Positions 14,068 to 23,722 of a stretch of 33,349 nt of DNA are shown here, one piece after another. Below the pieces are notes generated by a model. The model was not told the origin of the DNA and made no database searches. It saw only the letters and a program-made list of their open reading frames with translations. The stretch lies in NCBI RefSeq assembly GCF_900103535.1, contig NZ_FNHQ01000029.1, forward strand, positions 1 to 33,349, read 5' to 3'. The number at the start of each line of letters is the position of its first letter. The stretch's first letter is position 1. Source of the DNA: Megasphaera paucivorans (GTDB taxonomy: Bacteria > Bacillota > Negativicutes > Veillonellales > Megasphaeraceae). Position numbers and translations under genes: made by a program.

Positions 14068-14841
14068 TCAATTTTTCATAGATTGCTTCATAGTTTTCAC
14101 ATAGTCATAAATATAAGGCGCCGCATTATCTCCCTGTTTGGCAATAATATTAACAATAGCGCTGCCAACAATAATTCCATCTGCATATGCTGATATGTCG
14201 GCAGCTTGCTGCGGCGTATTAATACCAAAACCAACCGCAGCCGGCGTACGGGTCTCTGTCCTGACAATATGAATAATTTCTTCTAAATCCGTCGCAATTT
14301 CCTTGCGAACCCCGGTAACCCCTAAAGATGATACAATATAAAGAAACCCTTCTCCAACAGCTGCAATTTCTTTGATGCGATCTTTCGAGGTGGGTGCAAT
14401 CATAGAAATAATATCAATGCCATATCTATGAGCTGTTTCAGATATTTCCCGGCGCTCTTCATAAGGGAGATCCGGTATAATGATACCATCTACGCCTATT
14501 TTCGCGCATACAGCAAAGAATTTTTCTATTCCATACGTAAAGACAGGATTAAAATAAGTTAAAAAGACAAGGGGAATTTGTGTTTTTTCACGTACCAGGG
14601 AAACTAAGCGAAAAATATCTTCCAACCTCGTATGCCCTTTCAATGCCCGGATATTTGCTTCTTGAATGACGGGGCCCTCTGCAATGGGATCAGAAAAAGG
14701 AATTCCTATTTCTATCAAATCAGCTCCCCCTTTTTCCATAGTTAAAATAAATTCGCAGCTTTTTTCAATAGATGGGTCGCCGCCTGTTAAAAAACCAATA
14801 AACGCTTTTCCATTTTTAAATGCATTTCCAATATTACTCAT
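14068..14841 (-). CDS. trpA: Tryptophan synthase alpha chain
   Basis: This is a 257-residue TIM-barrel subunit that cleaves indole-3-glycerol phosphate to indole and glyceraldehyde 3-phosphate, and feeds indole to TrpB. The catalytic Glu is E44 ([11 protein letters not shown]). The second acid, Asp60 in E. coli, is replaced by E55 (IAEGPVIQ), a conservative change. I placed the start at the ATG at 14841, which has GGAGG upstream and overlaps the trpB stop by 8 bases; a further in-frame ATG upstream lies inside trpB. It is the last gene of the operon. Confidence 0.97.
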   Translation of the reverse strand: MSNIGNAFKNGKAFIGFLTGGDPSIEKSCEFILTMEKGGADLIEIGIPFSDPIAEGPVIQEANIRALKGHTRLEDIFRLVSLVREKTQIPLVFLTYFNPVFTYGIEKFFAVCAKIGVDGIIIPDLPYEERREISETAHRYGIDIISMIAPTSKDRIKEIAAVGEGFLYIVSSLGVTGVRKEIATDLEEIIHIVRTETRTPAAVGFGINTPQQAADISAYADGIIVGSAIVNIIAKQGDNAAPYIYDYVKTMKQSMKN

Positions 14842-16021
14842 CGCGCAAATTCCTCCCTTTATATCTGGCAATCGCCGCTACATCCTTATCTCCCCGTCCT
14901 GACAAACATACAATCAGAATATCGTCTTTACTCATTTTAGGGGCCATCTGCATGGCATGAAATAATGCATGTGCACTTTCAATAGCACAGATAATTCCTT
15001 CCGTACGAGCCAGATATTCAAAAGCTTCCACTGCTTGTGAATCGGTAACAGGTACATATTGTGCCCGTCCAATATCATGGAGATGTGCATGTTCCGGCCC
15101 AATTCCCGGATAATCCAACCCCGCAGAAATAGAATATACGGGGTCAATCTGTCCCTGATCATTTTGACAAAATAACGACTTCATGCCATGAAATACGCCT
15201 ATAGAGCCTTTGGCAATTGTTGCCGCATGGTAGGGTGTATCTATCCCGCGTCCAGCCGCTTCACAACCAATAAGCTGCACTTGCGCATCCTCAATAAAAT
15301 GATAAAACATACCGATAGCATTACTGCCGCCGCCTACGCAGGCAACCACGGCACGAGGCAATTTTCCTTCTTTTTCCAGTATCTGCTGCCGTGCTTCTTT
15401 ACTGATAACACTTTGAAAGTCTCGTACCATCGTAGGAAAAGGATGCGGCCCCATAACCGATCCAATAACATAATGCGTATCCTCTACTCTGTTTACCCAT
15501 TCTCTCATGGCTTCATTGACTGCATCTTTAAGAACTTTTGTCCCGCTCGTTACAGCATGAACTTTTGCACCAAGAAGTTCCATACGATATACATTAAGAG
15601 CTTGGCGAATGGTATCTTCTTCTCCCATGAATACTTCGCATTCAAGTCCCATAAACGCCGCCGCAGTTGCGGTTGCCACCCCGTGTTGTCCCGCTCCGGT
15701 TTCGGCTATGACCCGGGATTTTCCCATTTTTTTAGCTAATAAGCACTGTCCCAAGGCATTATTGATTTTATGAGCACCTGTATGATTAAGGTCTTCACGC
15801 TTCAAATATACCTTAGCCCCTCCCAAATCTTCCGTCATTTTACCCGCATAATACAGCAGAGACGGTCGATTCGCATAATTATCTAATAAGTCCTTCAATT
15901 CCGCTTGAAACTGAACATCTTCTTTATAATGCGTATAGGCCTTATCCAAACGTATAATCTCATTCATTAATGTTTCCGGTATATATTGTCCGCCAAAAAC
16001 TCCAAATCGTCCCGTTGTCAT
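14834..16021 (-). CDS. trpB: Tryptophan synthase beta chain
   Basis: This is a 395-residue PLP enzyme that joins indole and L-serine to make tryptophan, in a complex with TrpA. The PLP lysine is K85 in HTGAHKINN, and the phosphate-binding GGGSNAIG motif is present. The N-terminus [18 protein letters not shown] is standard for the TrpB1 type. The start at 16021 follows AGGAGG by 7 bases; an upstream in-frame start overlaps the end of trpF and lacks a site. It is 11 bp after trpF and overlaps trpA. Confidence 0.98.
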   Translation of the reverse strand: MTTGRFGVFGGQYIPETLMNEIIRLDKAYTHYKEDVQFQAELKDLLDNYANRPSLLYYAGKMTEDLGGAKVYLKREDLNHTGAHKINNALGQCLLAKKMGKSRVIAETGAGQHGVATATAAAFMGLECEVFMGEEDTIRQALNVYRMELLGAKVHAVTSGTKVLKDAVNEAMREWVNRVEDTHYVIGSVMGPHPFPTMVRDFQSVISKEARQQILEKEGKLPRAVVACVGGGSNAIGMFYHFIEDAQVQLIGCEAAGRGIDTPYHAATIAKGSIGVFHGMKSLFCQNDQGQIDPVYSISAGLDYPGIGPEHAHLHDIGRAQYVPVTDSQAVEAFEYLARTEGIICAIESAHALFHAMQMAPKMSKDDILIVCLSGRGDKDVAAIARYKGRNLRDE

Positions 16022-16032
16022 TATAGTTCCTC

Positions 16033-16638
16033 CTATTGTGCAGTTCCGCAATGGACCTGCCTTATAAATTGTCTGATTTTATCTCTGTCTTTACATCCTT
16101 GTATTTCAACACCGCTGCTTACATCTAATGCAAAGGGGTGAAGATGACGTGCTTTTTCCACATTAGCCGTACATATCCCTCCTGCTAAAAAGAAAGGACG
16201 TTTTATGTTTTCGATAAGCGTCCAGTCAAAACATTGGCCCGTACCGCCTCTGCCATGGTCAAACAGAACATAATCCGCACTGCTCTGACACGCTTTTTGT
16301 ACATCTGCTGCAGATTCTATGGAAAACGCTTGAATAATAGGAACCTTGCTATGTTGCCGCAGCCGCTTTATATACATTTCATCTTCTTGTCCGTGAAGTT
16401 GTACCCATTGAATCGTTTCTAATTGAACCAATTGTTGTATATGTTCAAGTGTTTCATTAACAAACACCCCTACTGCAGGAATATGGGGATTCAACATTTG
16501 TCGTAAAATACCGGCTGTCTTATCTTCTATGCGCCTTTTTTCCCCTGCAAAAACAAATCCTACATAGTCAGGTAGTTCTTCATTGGCCCATTGAATTTCA
16601 CATGGTCTTAAAATTCCGCAGAGTTTAACTTTAATCAT
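16033..16638 (-). CDS. trpF: Phosphoribosylanthranilate isomerase
   Basis: This is a 201-residue (beta/alpha)8 enzyme that performs the Amadori rearrangement of N-(5-phosphoribosyl)anthranilate to CdRP. The catalytic Cys7 is in KLCG and the catalytic Asp is in [11 protein letters not shown], with the phosphate-binding FLAGGI following. ATG at 16638 is chosen because AAGGTGG is 5 bases upstream; a GTG 9 bases earlier has no site. It overlaps the trpC stop by 8 bases, so the two are translationally coupled. It is a separate gene and not fused to trpC. Confidence 0.95.
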   Translation of the reverse strand: MIKVKLCGILRPCEIQWANEELPDYVGFVFAGEKRRIEDKTAGILRQMLNPHIPAVGVFVNETLEHIQQLVQLETIQWVQLHGQEDEMYIKRLRQHSKVPIIQAFSIESAADVQKACQSSADYVLFDHGRGGTGQCFDWTLIENIKRPFFLAGGICTANVEKARHLHPFALDVSSGVEIQGCKDRDKIRQFIRQVHCGTAQ

Positions 16639-17419
16639 AACTCCCACCTTGAAGTTCTTGTAACATTCTTTTTTTATTGCTGCTTCGCATAAGCGTCTCT
16701 CCTATCAAAACAGCATCGACTCCATAGGTCTTCAGCCGTTTTATATCTTCAGCCGTTTTAATTCCACTTTCTGCGACAAACAACACATTCTTCGGCACTA
16801 AACGCCGCAGCCGGCAGCTCGTATCAAGAGATACTGTGAAATCCTTCAAATTACGGTTATTAACACCAATAATTCTGGCACCGCAGCGCAGTGCCCTATA
16901 TATTTCAGCTTCATCATGCGCTTCAACAAGCACTGATAATCCCAGATTATCGGCCAAAGAAAAGAAAGAACATAAGGTTTCATCATCCAAAACAGCACAA
17001 ATCAACAAAATCGCAGAAGCTCCCAATACCTTGGCTTCATAAATCTGATACGCATCAATAATAAAATCTTTCCGTATAATGGGAATAGAAACAGTTTCCG
17101 CAATATGCTGTAAATACTGTGGTGATCCTTTAAAATAATCACGTTCTGTCAAAACGGAAATAGCTGCCGCACCGGCTTTTTCATATTCCTCGGCAATCGC
17201 GAGATACGGAAAATCCGGCGCAATAAGTCCTTTGGAAGGAGATGCTTTTTTTACTTCACAAATAAACGACATCTCCGTTGCAGCCAACACTTTTTCAAAA
17301 GGAAATTCGCCATAGGATGTTATTGCAAGTGCCTGTTCCTTCATTTCCTGCAGCAAATTATGGGTTTTATCAGTTTTAACTCGCTGACGTACGGCTTTTA
17401 TGATATCATCTAAAATCAT
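16631..17419 (-). CDS. trpC: Indole-3-glycerol phosphate synthase
   Basis: This is a 262-residue TIM barrel that closes the indole ring from CdRP with loss of CO2 and water. Visible hallmarks are CEVKKASPSKG (catalytic Glu and Lys), IIRKDFIID (catalytic Lys), LVEAHDEAE, IGVNNRNLKDF and VAESGI. AAGGAG lies upstream of the ATG, which is 12 bp after the trpD stop. It overlaps trpF by 8 bases. Confidence 0.97.
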   Translation of the reverse strand: MILDDIIKAVRQRVKTDKTHNLLQEMKEQALAITSYGEFPFEKVLAATEMSFICEVKKASPSKGLIAPDFPYLAIAEEYEKAGAAAISVLTERDYFKGSPQYLQHIAETVSIPIIRKDFIIDAYQIYEAKVLGASAILLICAVLDDETLCSFFSLADNLGLSVLVEAHDEAEIYRALRCGARIIGVNNRNLKDFTVSLDTSCRLRRLVPKNVLFVAESGIKTAEDIKRLKTYGVDAVLIGETLMRSSNKKRMLQELQGGSYD

Positions 17420-17431
17420 TTTCGTTTCTCC

Positions 17432-18445
17432 TTACGAAACTAACTGACTTTGCGTTACAAAGGCGTCCAATGTTGCTGCTGCCTGACCGCCGTCAATAAG
17501 CGCTTCTGCCTGCCGCATGCCTTGTTCAAGGGTTGCTGCTTTGCCAAAAATATAGAGACCTGCGCCGGCATTCATAACAACGGCTGTTCGCCGCGGTCCT
17601 GCAGATCCGCTTAAAACATCGCGCGTAATACGAGCATTATCAGCCGGCGTGCCGCCACATAAATCGGATTTAGCACAACGGGTAAAGCCAAAATATTCCG
17701 GTGTGATGACATAATTTTTAAAATCATCTCCCTCAAATTCACAGATAGTAGTTGCCGCAGAAGCAGAAATTTCATCCAGTTTATCCTGTCCATAAACCAC
17801 CATTCCGCGTTTTACGCCCAGTCCCCGCAAAACATGCGCCATAGGTTCTACCAAAGCTTGGTCATATACCCCTAAAATTTGATGTGTAGCATGAGCTGGA
17901 TTGGTTAGCGGTCCTAAAATATTAAATACCGTAGGAACTCCCATTTCCTTGCGAACAGGCCCCACATATTTCATGGATCGATGATAATACTGCGCAAAGA
18001 AAAAACATAATCCCACTCTATTCAGCAATGCAATGCAGGCATCCGGAGTAAGAGAAATATTGGCCCCTAATGCCTCCAGCACATCTGCCGCTCCGCTTTT
18101 AGAAGAAGCTGCCCGATTCCCATGTTTAGCAACTTTAGCCCCTCCGGCAGCACATACACAGGCTGCCGTAGTAGAAATATTAAATGAATTAGAGCCATCT
18201 CCGCCGGTACCGACAATTTCCAATAAATCCATATGCGGTTCAATTTTCAATGCATGGTCACGCATGGAGGATGCACAAGCTGTAATTTCTGTAATGGTAG
18301 CTTTTTTTGCTTGTAAAGCAGTCAAAAAAGCGGCGGTCTGAATTTGAGTCGTCTGTCCATTCATAATTTCATCCATAACTTGTATTGTTTCATTCATTGT
18401 CAAATTTTCATGATTAATCAATTTTTGTATTGCTTCTTTTATCAT
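17432..18445 (-). CDS. trpD: Anthranilate phosphoribosyltransferase
   Basis: This is a 337-residue enzyme that transfers phosphoribosyl from PRPP to anthranilate. The PRPP-binding motif [14 protein letters not shown] spans residues 79-92, followed by [12 protein letters not shown]. The later [10 protein letters not shown] and the ESA-type region ([12 protein letters not shown]) are typical. It is a stand-alone gene, not fused to trpG. GGAGG lies 8 bases before the ATG and the trpG stop is 26 bp upstream. Confidence 0.97.
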   Translation of the reverse strand: MIKEAIQKLINHENLTMNETIQVMDEIMNGQTTQIQTAAFLTALQAKKATITEITACASSMRDHALKIEPHMDLLEIVGTGGDGSNSFNISTTAACVCAAGGAKVAKHGNRAASSKSGAADVLEALGANISLTPDACIALLNRVGLCFFFAQYYHRSMKYVGPVRKEMGVPTVFNILGPLTNPAHATHQILGVYDQALVEPMAHVLRGLGVKRGMVVYGQDKLDEISASAATTICEFEGDDFKNYVITPEYFGFTRCAKSDLCGGTPADNARITRDVLSGSAGPRRTAVVMNAGAGLYIFGKAATLEQGMRQAEALIDGGQAAATLDAFVTQSQLVS

Positions 18446-18471
18446 ATTGAATTCCTCCCACGCCGCAGCAT

Positions 18472-19041
18472 TTATTGTGTTTTTAAAAAATTCTCAATAA
18501 TAAGAGGCCCCATCGGAGTTAAAATCGATTCCGGATGAAATTGCAATCCATATAAAGGAAATTCCCGATGGGCAACTGCCATAACTTCATGTTCGTCTGT
18601 TTCAGCTATTATCGATAATTCTGAAGGCAGCGTATCCGGCTCCACCGCTAACGAATGGTATCGTCCGACTTCTACTTTTTCAGGTAATCCTTGAAACAAA
18701 GAATTTTCCGCAGCAAGATGTGCCCAGGATTGTTTGCCGTGCATAAGCTTTTTAGCATATGTAACAATGCCGCCAAAGACTTCACAAATGGCCTGATGTC
18801 CTAAACACACGCCAAGAAGAGGAATCTTTCCAGCTTCTTTTTGGATTAATTCTTCACAAATCCCGGCAGATGAGGGGCGGCCCGGTCCGGGAGATATAAC
18901 AATATGACTCGGTTTCATCCTTTCTATCTCTCTCACGGTTCGTTCATCATTGCGGACAACTTGTATGTGAGGATCAAATTGTCCCAGCAGTTGATACAGA
19001 TTAAAAGAAAAACTGTCATAATTATCAATAAGCAATATCAT
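18472..19041 (-). CDS. trpG: Anthranilate synthase glutaminase subunit
   Basis: This is a 189-residue class I glutamine amidotransferase that supplies ammonia to TrpE. The catalytic triad is C79 (LLGVCLGHQ), H169 and E171 (LQFHPES). The oxyanion strand PGPGRP is at 51-56. The ATG overlaps the end of trpE by 17 bases, and GGAGG within trpE precedes it. In some Firmicutes such a subunit also serves folate synthesis (PabA); here its place in the trp operon argues for a tryptophan role. Confidence 0.97.
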   Translation of the reverse strand: MILLIDNYDSFSFNLYQLLGQFDPHIQVVRNDERTVREIERMKPSHIVISPGPGRPSSAGICEELIQKEAGKIPLLGVCLGHQAICEVFGGIVTYAKKLMHGKQSWAHLAAENSLFQGLPEKVEVGRYHSLAVEPDTLPSELSIIAETDEHEVMAVAHREFPLYGLQFHPESILTPMGPLIIENFLKTQ

Positions 19042-20506
19042 TATCGATCCCTCCTTCTGCCTGCTCCAATGCAGTTATCACCGCTTGTGCTTTATTTAAA
19101 CATTCTGTATATTCCCGTTCAGGCACGCTGTCGGCAACAATCCCTGCCCCAGCCCGAATACATACATGATTTTTTATCTTATATGCCAGCCGTATCGCAA
19201 TGCAGGTATCCATATTTCCCGTAAAATCAATATAGCCAACAGCGCCGCCGTAAACACCGCGTTTATTATTCTCTAATTCGTCTATAATTTGACAGGCTCT
19301 GATTTTTGGTGCCCCTGATAAAGTACCGGCTGGTAAAACAGCGCCAATGGCATCAACAGCACTTTTCCCTTTTTGTATACGGCTGCTGATAGTAGATCCC
19401 ATATGCATCACATGGGAAAATTTCAAAATATCAAGATAGGTGTCAACACGTACACTGCCAAATTCACTAATCCGTCCTAAATCATTTCGTCCCAAATCAA
19501 CAAGCATATTATGTTCTGCCAATTCCTTTGGATCATGCAGCAATTCTTGCTTCAACTGTTCGTCTTCCTCTGCTGTCGCGCCCCTCTTACGTGTCCCGGC
19601 CAAAGGAAAGGTATATAATTTATCTTCCTGCAGACGTGTCAATGTCTCCGGTGAAGAACCCGCAATTTCCACTTCATCCCCCGATAAGTAAAACATATAC
19701 GGCGATGGATTTACGGTGCGCAGTACTCGATAGGTATCCAAAAGGCTGCCTGACGCTTCTGCTCGCAGCCGATTAGAAAGCACTACTTGAAAAATATCTC
19801 CTTCCTGTATATAATGCTTTCCTTTCTCGACCATAGCGCAATATGCGGCTTTATCAAATAATGCTTCAAACGAGCTATGCAGCACCAACGGTTCCGATTC
19901 AGCCTTCACGCCGTTACAAATAAGGTCCGCCATAAATTTCAATTCACGTTGTGCTTTATTATAATTTTCCTCTGCATTATCAAGACAGACATTGGCAATA
20001 AGAATAATTTTTTGCTTAAGATGATCAAAAACTATTACTTTATCAAATAACATAAGATCAAAATCGTTGAATTCTTCATCATCGACAGACCGGATTTGAA
20101 GAGTAGGTTCACTATACTTAAGATAATCGTAAGAAAAATATCCTACCAGCCCCCCCGTAAAAGGAGGCAGTTCCGGAATGCGGGGAGACACATATTCTTT
20201 TAATATTTTTCTGATACAGCTATCTGGTGATTCTGTATAAACCGTAGTACCGTCTGCTGATTTAACATGAATCGTTCCATCCTTGCAGGTAAGTTCCATT
20301 TGGGGATTATATCCAAGAAAAGTATACCTTCCCCATCGCTTAGCATCCTCCATACTTTCTAAAATATAACAGCGGGAACTGGCATGTTTCAAAATACGCA
20401 GTACTTCAACGGGAGTACGCACGTCGGCACACATGCTGCAGCTGATCGGTACAACTTTGTAGTTTACAGCATACGTTTTAATTTCTTCCAGTGACATCAT
20501 TTGCAT
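19025..20506 (-). CDS. trpE: Anthranilate synthase component I
   Basis: This is a 493-residue chorismate-using enzyme, the first step of tryptophan synthesis. The N-terminal part contains the tryptophan-feedback segment (SRCYILESMEDAKRWGRYTFLG). The C-terminal chorismate-binding domain has SPSPYMFYL-like, SPETLTRL, PLAGTRKRG, MLVDLGRNDLG, LPAGTLSGAPK and IRAGAGIVADS motifs. AGGAGG lies 6 bases before the ATG. It is the first gene behind the T-box leader. Allosteric inhibition by tryptophan is likely given the LES motif. Confidence 0.97.
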   Translation of the reverse strand: MQMMSLEEIKTYAVNYKVVPISCSMCADVRTPVEVLRILKHASSRCYILESMEDAKRWGRYTFLGYNPQMELTCKDGTIHVKSADGTTVYTESPDSCIRKILKEYVSPRIPELPPFTGGLVGYFSYDYLKYSEPTLQIRSVDDEEFNDFDLMLFDKVIVFDHLKQKIILIANVCLDNAEENYNKAQRELKFMADLICNGVKAESEPLVLHSSFEALFDKAAYCAMVEKGKHYIQEGDIFQVVLSNRLRAEASGSLLDTYRVLRTVNPSPYMFYLSGDEVEIAGSSPETLTRLQEDKLYTFPLAGTRKRGATAEEDEQLKQELLHDPKELAEHNMLVDLGRNDLGRISEFGSVRVDTYLDILKFSHVMHMGSTISSRIQKGKSAVDAIGAVLPAGTLSGAPKIRACQIIDELENNKRGVYGGAVGYIDFTGNMDTCIAIRLAYKIKNHVCIRAGAGIVADSVPEREYTECLNKAQAVITALEQAEGGIDNDIAY

Positions 20507-20526
20507 CTGTAACCTCCTTCAATATT

Positions 20527-20824
20527 CAGATAACAAAAAAAATCCGTCCACGACAATAAAATTGTCAAGGACGGATATAATTCACCCGCGGTGCCACCTT
20601 GTTTTAGGGTTTGATCCCTACACTCGACGGAATACCAACATATTCCCGGCAACTGACGTATGCCCCACGTTGCAGAATACTCAGGTCACCCTTTTCACTG
20701 CACCCTCGGCGGTCCATTTAACGCGCTGCGTCCGGCCGGCTCTCAGCTACCCGGCTCTCTGTACGTGCACGACATCGTTTTTACTTCCGCTTCACAGGTT
20801 TATATGGACGATGTTTTGTTGTTG
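20527..20824 (-). promoter_or_regulatory. Tryptophan T-box riboswitch of the trp operon
   Basis: Read on the minus strand, the leader has the AGAGAG and GTAGCTGAGAGCC segments of Stem I, then a specifier loop AAATGGACC in which UGG (20716-20714) specifies tryptophan. The T-box core AGGTGGCACCGCGGG lies at 20599-20585, and its TGGC can pair with the free acceptor end of uncharged tRNA-Trp. The terminator hairpin with its A's on the plus strand (20535-20576) follows: an ATCCGTCC/GGACGGAT stem and eight T's. Uncharged tRNA-Trp would stabilise the antiterminator and allow trpE-A expression. Confidence 0.95.
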
Positions 20825-20830
20825 CTATGT

Positions 20831-20859
20831 ATCTTACTCCGAAATATCAAACTTGTCAA
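20831..20859 (-). promoter_or_regulatory. Promoter of the trp operon
   Basis: On the minus strand a perfect TTGACA (20859-20854), 17-bp spacer and TAAGAT (20836-20831), placing the start near 20824, just before the T-box. Confidence 0.85.
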
Positions 20860-20991
20860 CAAAAAAATATAGTTGTATGTGCCAATACGTTCTCATTATA
20901 TTTTTTAAACTGAATAATAGCGGGTCCTAAAAATTTTGTTTTTTACAAAAATTTATACACTGAAAATTTTTCAAATACCATTACAATCAAA

Positions 20992-21036
20992 CTGCGCACC
21001 GCATTTCAAGCAGATGGCTTGACTCACAGTGCGCAG
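20992..21036 (-). terminator. Hairpin after the MBL-fold hydrolase gene
   Basis: CTGCGCAC (20992-20999) and GTGCGCAG (21029-21036) form a perfect 8-bp outer stem. An inner TCAAG/CTTGA pair extends it. On the minus strand only a weak T-rich tract follows, so termination is likely but not certain. Confidence 0.55.
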
Positions 21037-21055
21037 AATCGCCTGAACTATTAAC

Positions 21056-22039
21056 TTATCTCATGCGATATCGATGCAGACCATCAATATCTCGACATTG
21101 TATCGTCCCTTCATCCAATAGATATTCAAGATGGGACAAACATTCGCCAAGAGCAAACCATTTTTGAGTAATAGGAAAATCTTCCCAGCGTTTTCCTCTC
21201 ATAGACCATGTCATATGCGCTGCAATTTCAAAAGCAGTTGCTTCCGGCATTGTCCTTACCAGCTGGCAAGTTTCGGTTAAACGATGCCGATGATGTGCCT
21301 TAATACTATCGATTCGTTCCACAACAGACGTATCTCCCTTGCGATGCCCGGGAAGAGCCAGTTTTACTGGAAAATTCCGTACTTTATCCAGACTTTCCAA
21401 ATACGTATGGAGAGCATGCTGCATATTATTCCAGATCGTAATATTAGGTGTAATATCAAAGAGAATATGATCACTGGAAAAAAAGATCTCATGTTCCGGG
21501 ATATATAAACAACAAAGCCCTTTTGTATGACCTGGTGTATGAATAACGTGAATATACTGATCGGCAAGATGTAGTATTTGTCTGTCTTGCACAAGTATTG
21601 CCGGGAAGTGGGGATCCGGTGCAAATTTACGTGCTTGATTGGCTGCCTGCGTCCGAATGACATCGCCCGGCATCCCTTCCTGGGCATATCTTTTCTCTGT
21701 TGCAGCCCACATGGAACCATCCGCCCCATCTTGCAGGTATTGATAATCAATTTGATGCATATACACGGTCGCTCCGGCAGCTACAAAATCGTTGACAAGA
21801 CCGCTATGGTCCGCATGCAGATGTGTCAAAAATAAATCGACCTTCGATAAATCAACTGCTAGCTCTTTCAAGCCTGTCATCAATGCATTTCGGCATTCCG
21901 GGCGCTTGAATCCCGTATCAACAACAAGTGTCCGTTCTTTACCGGGAAGTACATACGAATTAAGATACTTTAAGGGATTATCTGGCAGCGGTACTTGAAT
22001 TTGAAAAATATCTGGTTGTTCATGTAGTTTCTGTATCAT
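21056..22039 (-). CDS. MBL-fold metallo-hydrolase
   Basis: This is a 327-residue metallo-beta-lactamase-fold hydrolase. The zinc motif HxHxDH is at THLHADHSG, with the later ligands in HTPGHTKG and SSDHILFD. After about residue 260 a helical C-terminal domain follows, ending HLEYLLDEGTIQCRDIDGLHRYRMR. It resembles the winged-helix tail of LACTB2-like or thioester-hydrolysing MBL proteins. I prefer the ATG at 22039 because AAGGA is 8 bases upstream; the ATG at 22045 would have it only 2 bases away. A TATAAT lies upstream (22083-22078 on the minus strand). The substrate is unknown. Confidence 0.85.
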   Translation of the reverse strand: MIQKLHEQPDIFQIQVPLPDNPLKYLNSYVLPGKERTLVVDTGFKRPECRNALMTGLKELAVDLSKVDLFLTHLHADHSGLVNDFVAAGATVYMHQIDYQYLQDGADGSMWAATEKRYAQEGMPGDVIRTQAANQARKFAPDPHFPAILVQDRQILHLADQYIHVIHTPGHTKGLCCLYIPEHEIFFSSDHILFDITPNITIWNNMQHALHTYLESLDKVRNFPVKLALPGHRKGDTSVVERIDSIKAHHRHRLTETCQLVRTMPEATAFEIAAHMTWSMRGKRWEDFPITQKWFALGECLSHLEYLLDEGTIQCRDIDGLHRYRMR

Positions 22040-22127
22040 AGTCATGTTCCTTTTTTTGGTATTAAGATTACTGCTTCATTATACCTCATTCAGGCTATAA
22101 ACAAAAACAAAAAGACAACATTCCGAT

Positions 22128-23699
22128 TTATTCCCATTTAAAACGTTTATTGTCATCAACAGGAAGTTCTTTATTTTGTATATCTTGTTTCAATGCTTTA
22201 TAAAAAGCTATCAGTAATAACACAATAACACATAGTATCGGAATCGCAAATACTGTAGTTACCGATTGAATCGTTTCCAAAACATTCAATCCCGGCACCA
22301 TATGTTCTAAGAAAAGTATGCTGACCGGCAGCAGCAGTACTAGAAAAGCCCAAAAAATCTTGTACCATTTCTGCGGTTCTTCATCATTTTTAAGATTTTT
22401 GGATGTTAAAATAGACACCACCGTAGAAGCGGCCGTTGCTCCGCAGGCAAGTGTAATAAAAACAATAGCCATATATGCAATAATCGCAATCGTAGAAAAT
22501 GGCAATGTCTTCAGAACCGCAAGCACAGCAATATTATTTCCACTATCTTCAACGATCTGAGACAAGGGAAGCACTCCGGTTAATTCCAAATTCATGCCGT
22601 AATTTCCCAGTACAGCAAACGCCAGCCAACAAGCCAACGACGTCCAGATACAACGAACTACTGCAATTTCTCTGAATGTTCGTCCATACGACACACGAGC
22701 CAGCCATAACCCATCTGAAATAGTACAGCCTAAATACCACGCCCAGTAAAAAATCGTCCATTGCTGTACAAATCCGGTCTGTGCAATCGCATCTGTATTA
22801 AAACTCATATGAATAAATTCACGAAGATTAGTCCCTATCGCCATGGTAAAATTATTCAGAATAAACGATGTCGGCCCCACGAATAAAACGAATACAAAAA
22901 ATGCCAACGCTAATTTTATATTAAAATTACTGATAACACTAATACCTTTTGCAATACTTTTAGATGTAGATAATATAAAGAATAAGCAGAAAACAAGAAT
23001 AACACCTATCCGCAATGAAAAAGTAACTTCTAATCCAAAAACATATCCAGCCAATTCGGCTAAAATAGAGGTTCCCAAGCCAACAGTACAAACAAGTCCC
23101 CCAATATAGCCAAAGGCAACGATGCCATCAATGCATTTACGAACAATTCTAACAAAAGTGCCATTACCGGTAAGCACATTTTTACAAAGATCCGAAACAT
23201 TAAGAGAATCTACTTTTTTATTCCAAAAAATATAACCCAAGGCTAAAGAAACAGGTAAATAGATTGCCCATGCAGAAAATCCCCAGTGAAACATCCCATA
23301 AGCTGACGCATATTCATAGGCTTGTACGGACATAGGAGTTACTCCAAATGGCGGTGTTTTAACATAATACATCCACTCTACCATACCAAAAATAAAAATA
23401 CCCGCACCTGCAGCCGAACACATATTCATTGCCGCCCACGAAAACGTTTTATAATGGGGTTTTGCATTAGGTCCGCCCAGCCGAATATCTCCATACTTTG
23501 AAAACATAATAAAAACAGCAAAAATAGCACTGCAAAAGGCAATGAGCATAAGCAGCCAAGGAAAGTCCAATGTCATAACAGTATAAAACATCTTAATAAC
23601 AGCAGCACTTCCTGCTGGTGAAATAATCATGGGAACAACCATAGCTATGAGCAAGCCGACAGCAAGCAAGGCTACCGGCAGATTAATATTTTTCAACAT
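22128..23699 (-). CDS. BCCT-family transporter
   Basis: This is a 523-residue, about 12-helix inner-membrane carrier of the betaine/carnitine/choline family. Hallmarks are GMFHWGFSAWAIYLPV in the first half and WTIFYWAWYLGCTISDG followed by LARVSYGRTFREI, the signature around TM8. BCCT carriers move quaternary ammonium or sulfonium compounds using sodium or proton gradients or by exchange. Here the usual WWI...FIARISRGRT segment is altered (WYLGCTISDGLWLARVSYGRT), which hints at a non-standard substrate or antiport. GGAGG precedes the start, 23 bp after the PLP-enzyme stop, so the two form one operon. Confidence 0.93.
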   Translation of the reverse strand: MLKNINLPVALLAVGLLIAMVVPMIISPAGSAAVIKMFYTVMTLDFPWLLMLIAFCSAIFAVFIMFSKYGDIRLGGPNAKPHYKTFSWAAMNMCSAAGAGIFIFGMVEWMYYVKTPPFGVTPMSVQAYEYASAYGMFHWGFSAWAIYLPVSLALGYIFWNKKVDSLNVSDLCKNVLTGNGTFVRIVRKCIDGIVAFGYIGGLVCTVGLGTSILAELAGYVFGLEVTFSLRIGVILVFCLFFILSTSKSIAKGISVISNFNIKLALAFFVFVLFVGPTSFILNNFTMAIGTNLREFIHMSFNTDAIAQTGFVQQWTIFYWAWYLGCTISDGLWLARVSYGRTFREIAVVRCIWTSLACWLAFAVLGNYGMNLELTGVLPLSQIVEDSGNNIAVLAVLKTLPFSTIAIIAYMAIVFITLACGATAASTVVSILTSKNLKNDEEPQKWYKIFWAFLVLLLPVSILFLEHMVPGLNVLETIQSVTTVFAIPILCVIVLLLIAFYKALKQDIQNKELPVDDNKRFKWE

Positions 23700-23722
23700 C
23701 GGTTTATCCTCCTCACCACTAT

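Noticed and set aside
15188-15739. 183-codon plus-strand frame inside trpB
   Set aside because: It is antisense to conserved TrpB motifs, has no ribosome site and no recognisable domain.
16022-16051. Upstream start of trpB
   Set aside because: It runs into the end of trpF without a ribosome site, while ATG 16021 has AGGAGG and gives the standard TrpB N-terminus.
20929-20953. A/T-only inverted repeat AAATTTTGT/ACAAAAATTT
   Set aside because: It consists almost only of A and T, has no following T-run in a useful position and sits between two explained units; it is probably chance in A/T-rich DNA.
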